Source of the DNA: Chloroflexota bacterium
GTDB lineage: Bacteria > Chloroflexota > Anaerolineae > 4572-78
Length of the DNA stretch: 13,841 bases
Direction of reading: 5' to 3'
Assembly (NCBI GenBank): GCA_024278725.1
Contig: JAJRSQ010000014.1
Coordinates: forward strand, 1-13,841
Under the pieces are notes generated by a model. That model ran no database searches and was not told the origin of the DNA. It worked only from the letters and a program-made list of their open reading frames with translations. Positions 13,826 to 13,841 of this stretch are shown here, one piece after another. The number at the start of each line of letters is the position of its first letter. The first letter of the stretch is position 1. The translations under genes were made by a program, and so were the position numbers.

Positions 13826-13841
13826 GCACGCTGCAGCGTGC
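13826..13841. repeat. Perfect 16-bp palindrome at the window edge
   Basis: GCACGCTGCAGCGTGC is self-complementary over all 16 bases and is preceded by GTAGGG. If the palindrome continues, the missing bases would begin CCCTAC. Such TAGGGGCACG...CGTGCCCCTA palindromes are often dispersed intergenic repeats in bacterial genomes, but only one copy, possibly incomplete, is visible here. Confidence 0.55.

Larger units (their letters stand above)
13451..13841. other. Gene-free control region upstream of the glycosidase
   Basis: No open frame on either strand looks coding in these 391 bases. The stretch holds the leader hairpin (13495-13523), a palindromic operator-like site (13641-13654), a promoter candidate (13654-13683) and a perfect palindrome at the window edge (13826-13841). 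A minor inverted repeat TTTGCA with TGCAAA flanks about 13690-13715. The rest shows nothing I can name. Confidence 0.6.

Overview
The window looks like chromosomal backbone from a member of the Chloroflexota, perhaps Anaerolineae-like. That placement is inference. It rests on the protein style of RpoB, S12 and EF-Tu, on a short-type S-adenosylhomocysteinase, and on a secreted glycosidase with a Thr-Pro linker and a C-terminal FLPVILR tail. Every gene I can support lies on the minus strand, so transcription runs from high to low coordinates. The long plus-strand open frames are antisense shadows.

In order of transcription: (1) 13841-11834 holds a 390-nt control region and a secreted GH5-type glycosidase with a CBM6-type domain. 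(2) 11745-7854 holds a complete S-adenosylmethionine (SAM) recycling operon: sigma70-type promoter, SAM-I (S-box) riboswitch, intrinsic terminator, PfkB-family kinase (probably acting on adenosine), ahcY, metK, and a clear rho-independent terminator. (3) 7834-3644 holds rpoB alone, behind a perfect-consensus promoter (TTGACA, 17 nt, TATAAT) and a leader of about 290 nt with several inverted repeats. (4) 3598-1 holds the str cluster rpsL-rpsG-fusA-tuf with its own promoter and a structured leader of about 210 nt. A further promoter lies before tuf, which is cut by the window edge.

The SAM operon is coherent. MetK makes SAM, methyltransferases turn it into S-adenosylhomocysteine (SAH), AhcY splits SAH into homocysteine and adenosine, and the kinase would remove adenosine and pull that reversible step forward. 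The riboswitch would shut off the whole unit when SAM is high.

Points worth a second look are: the riboswitch driving this gene set; rpoB followed directly by rpsL with no rpoC between; RpoB residues that differ from the sensitive consensus at two rifampicin-pocket positions; an RpoB insertion of roughly 150 residues; a loop insertion in S12; and structured leaders before rpoB and rpsL. I see no prophage, insertion sequence, CRISPR array, tRNA, rRNA or defence system. I found no wholly new system; the best candidates for undescribed biology are the rpoB and rpsL leaders.
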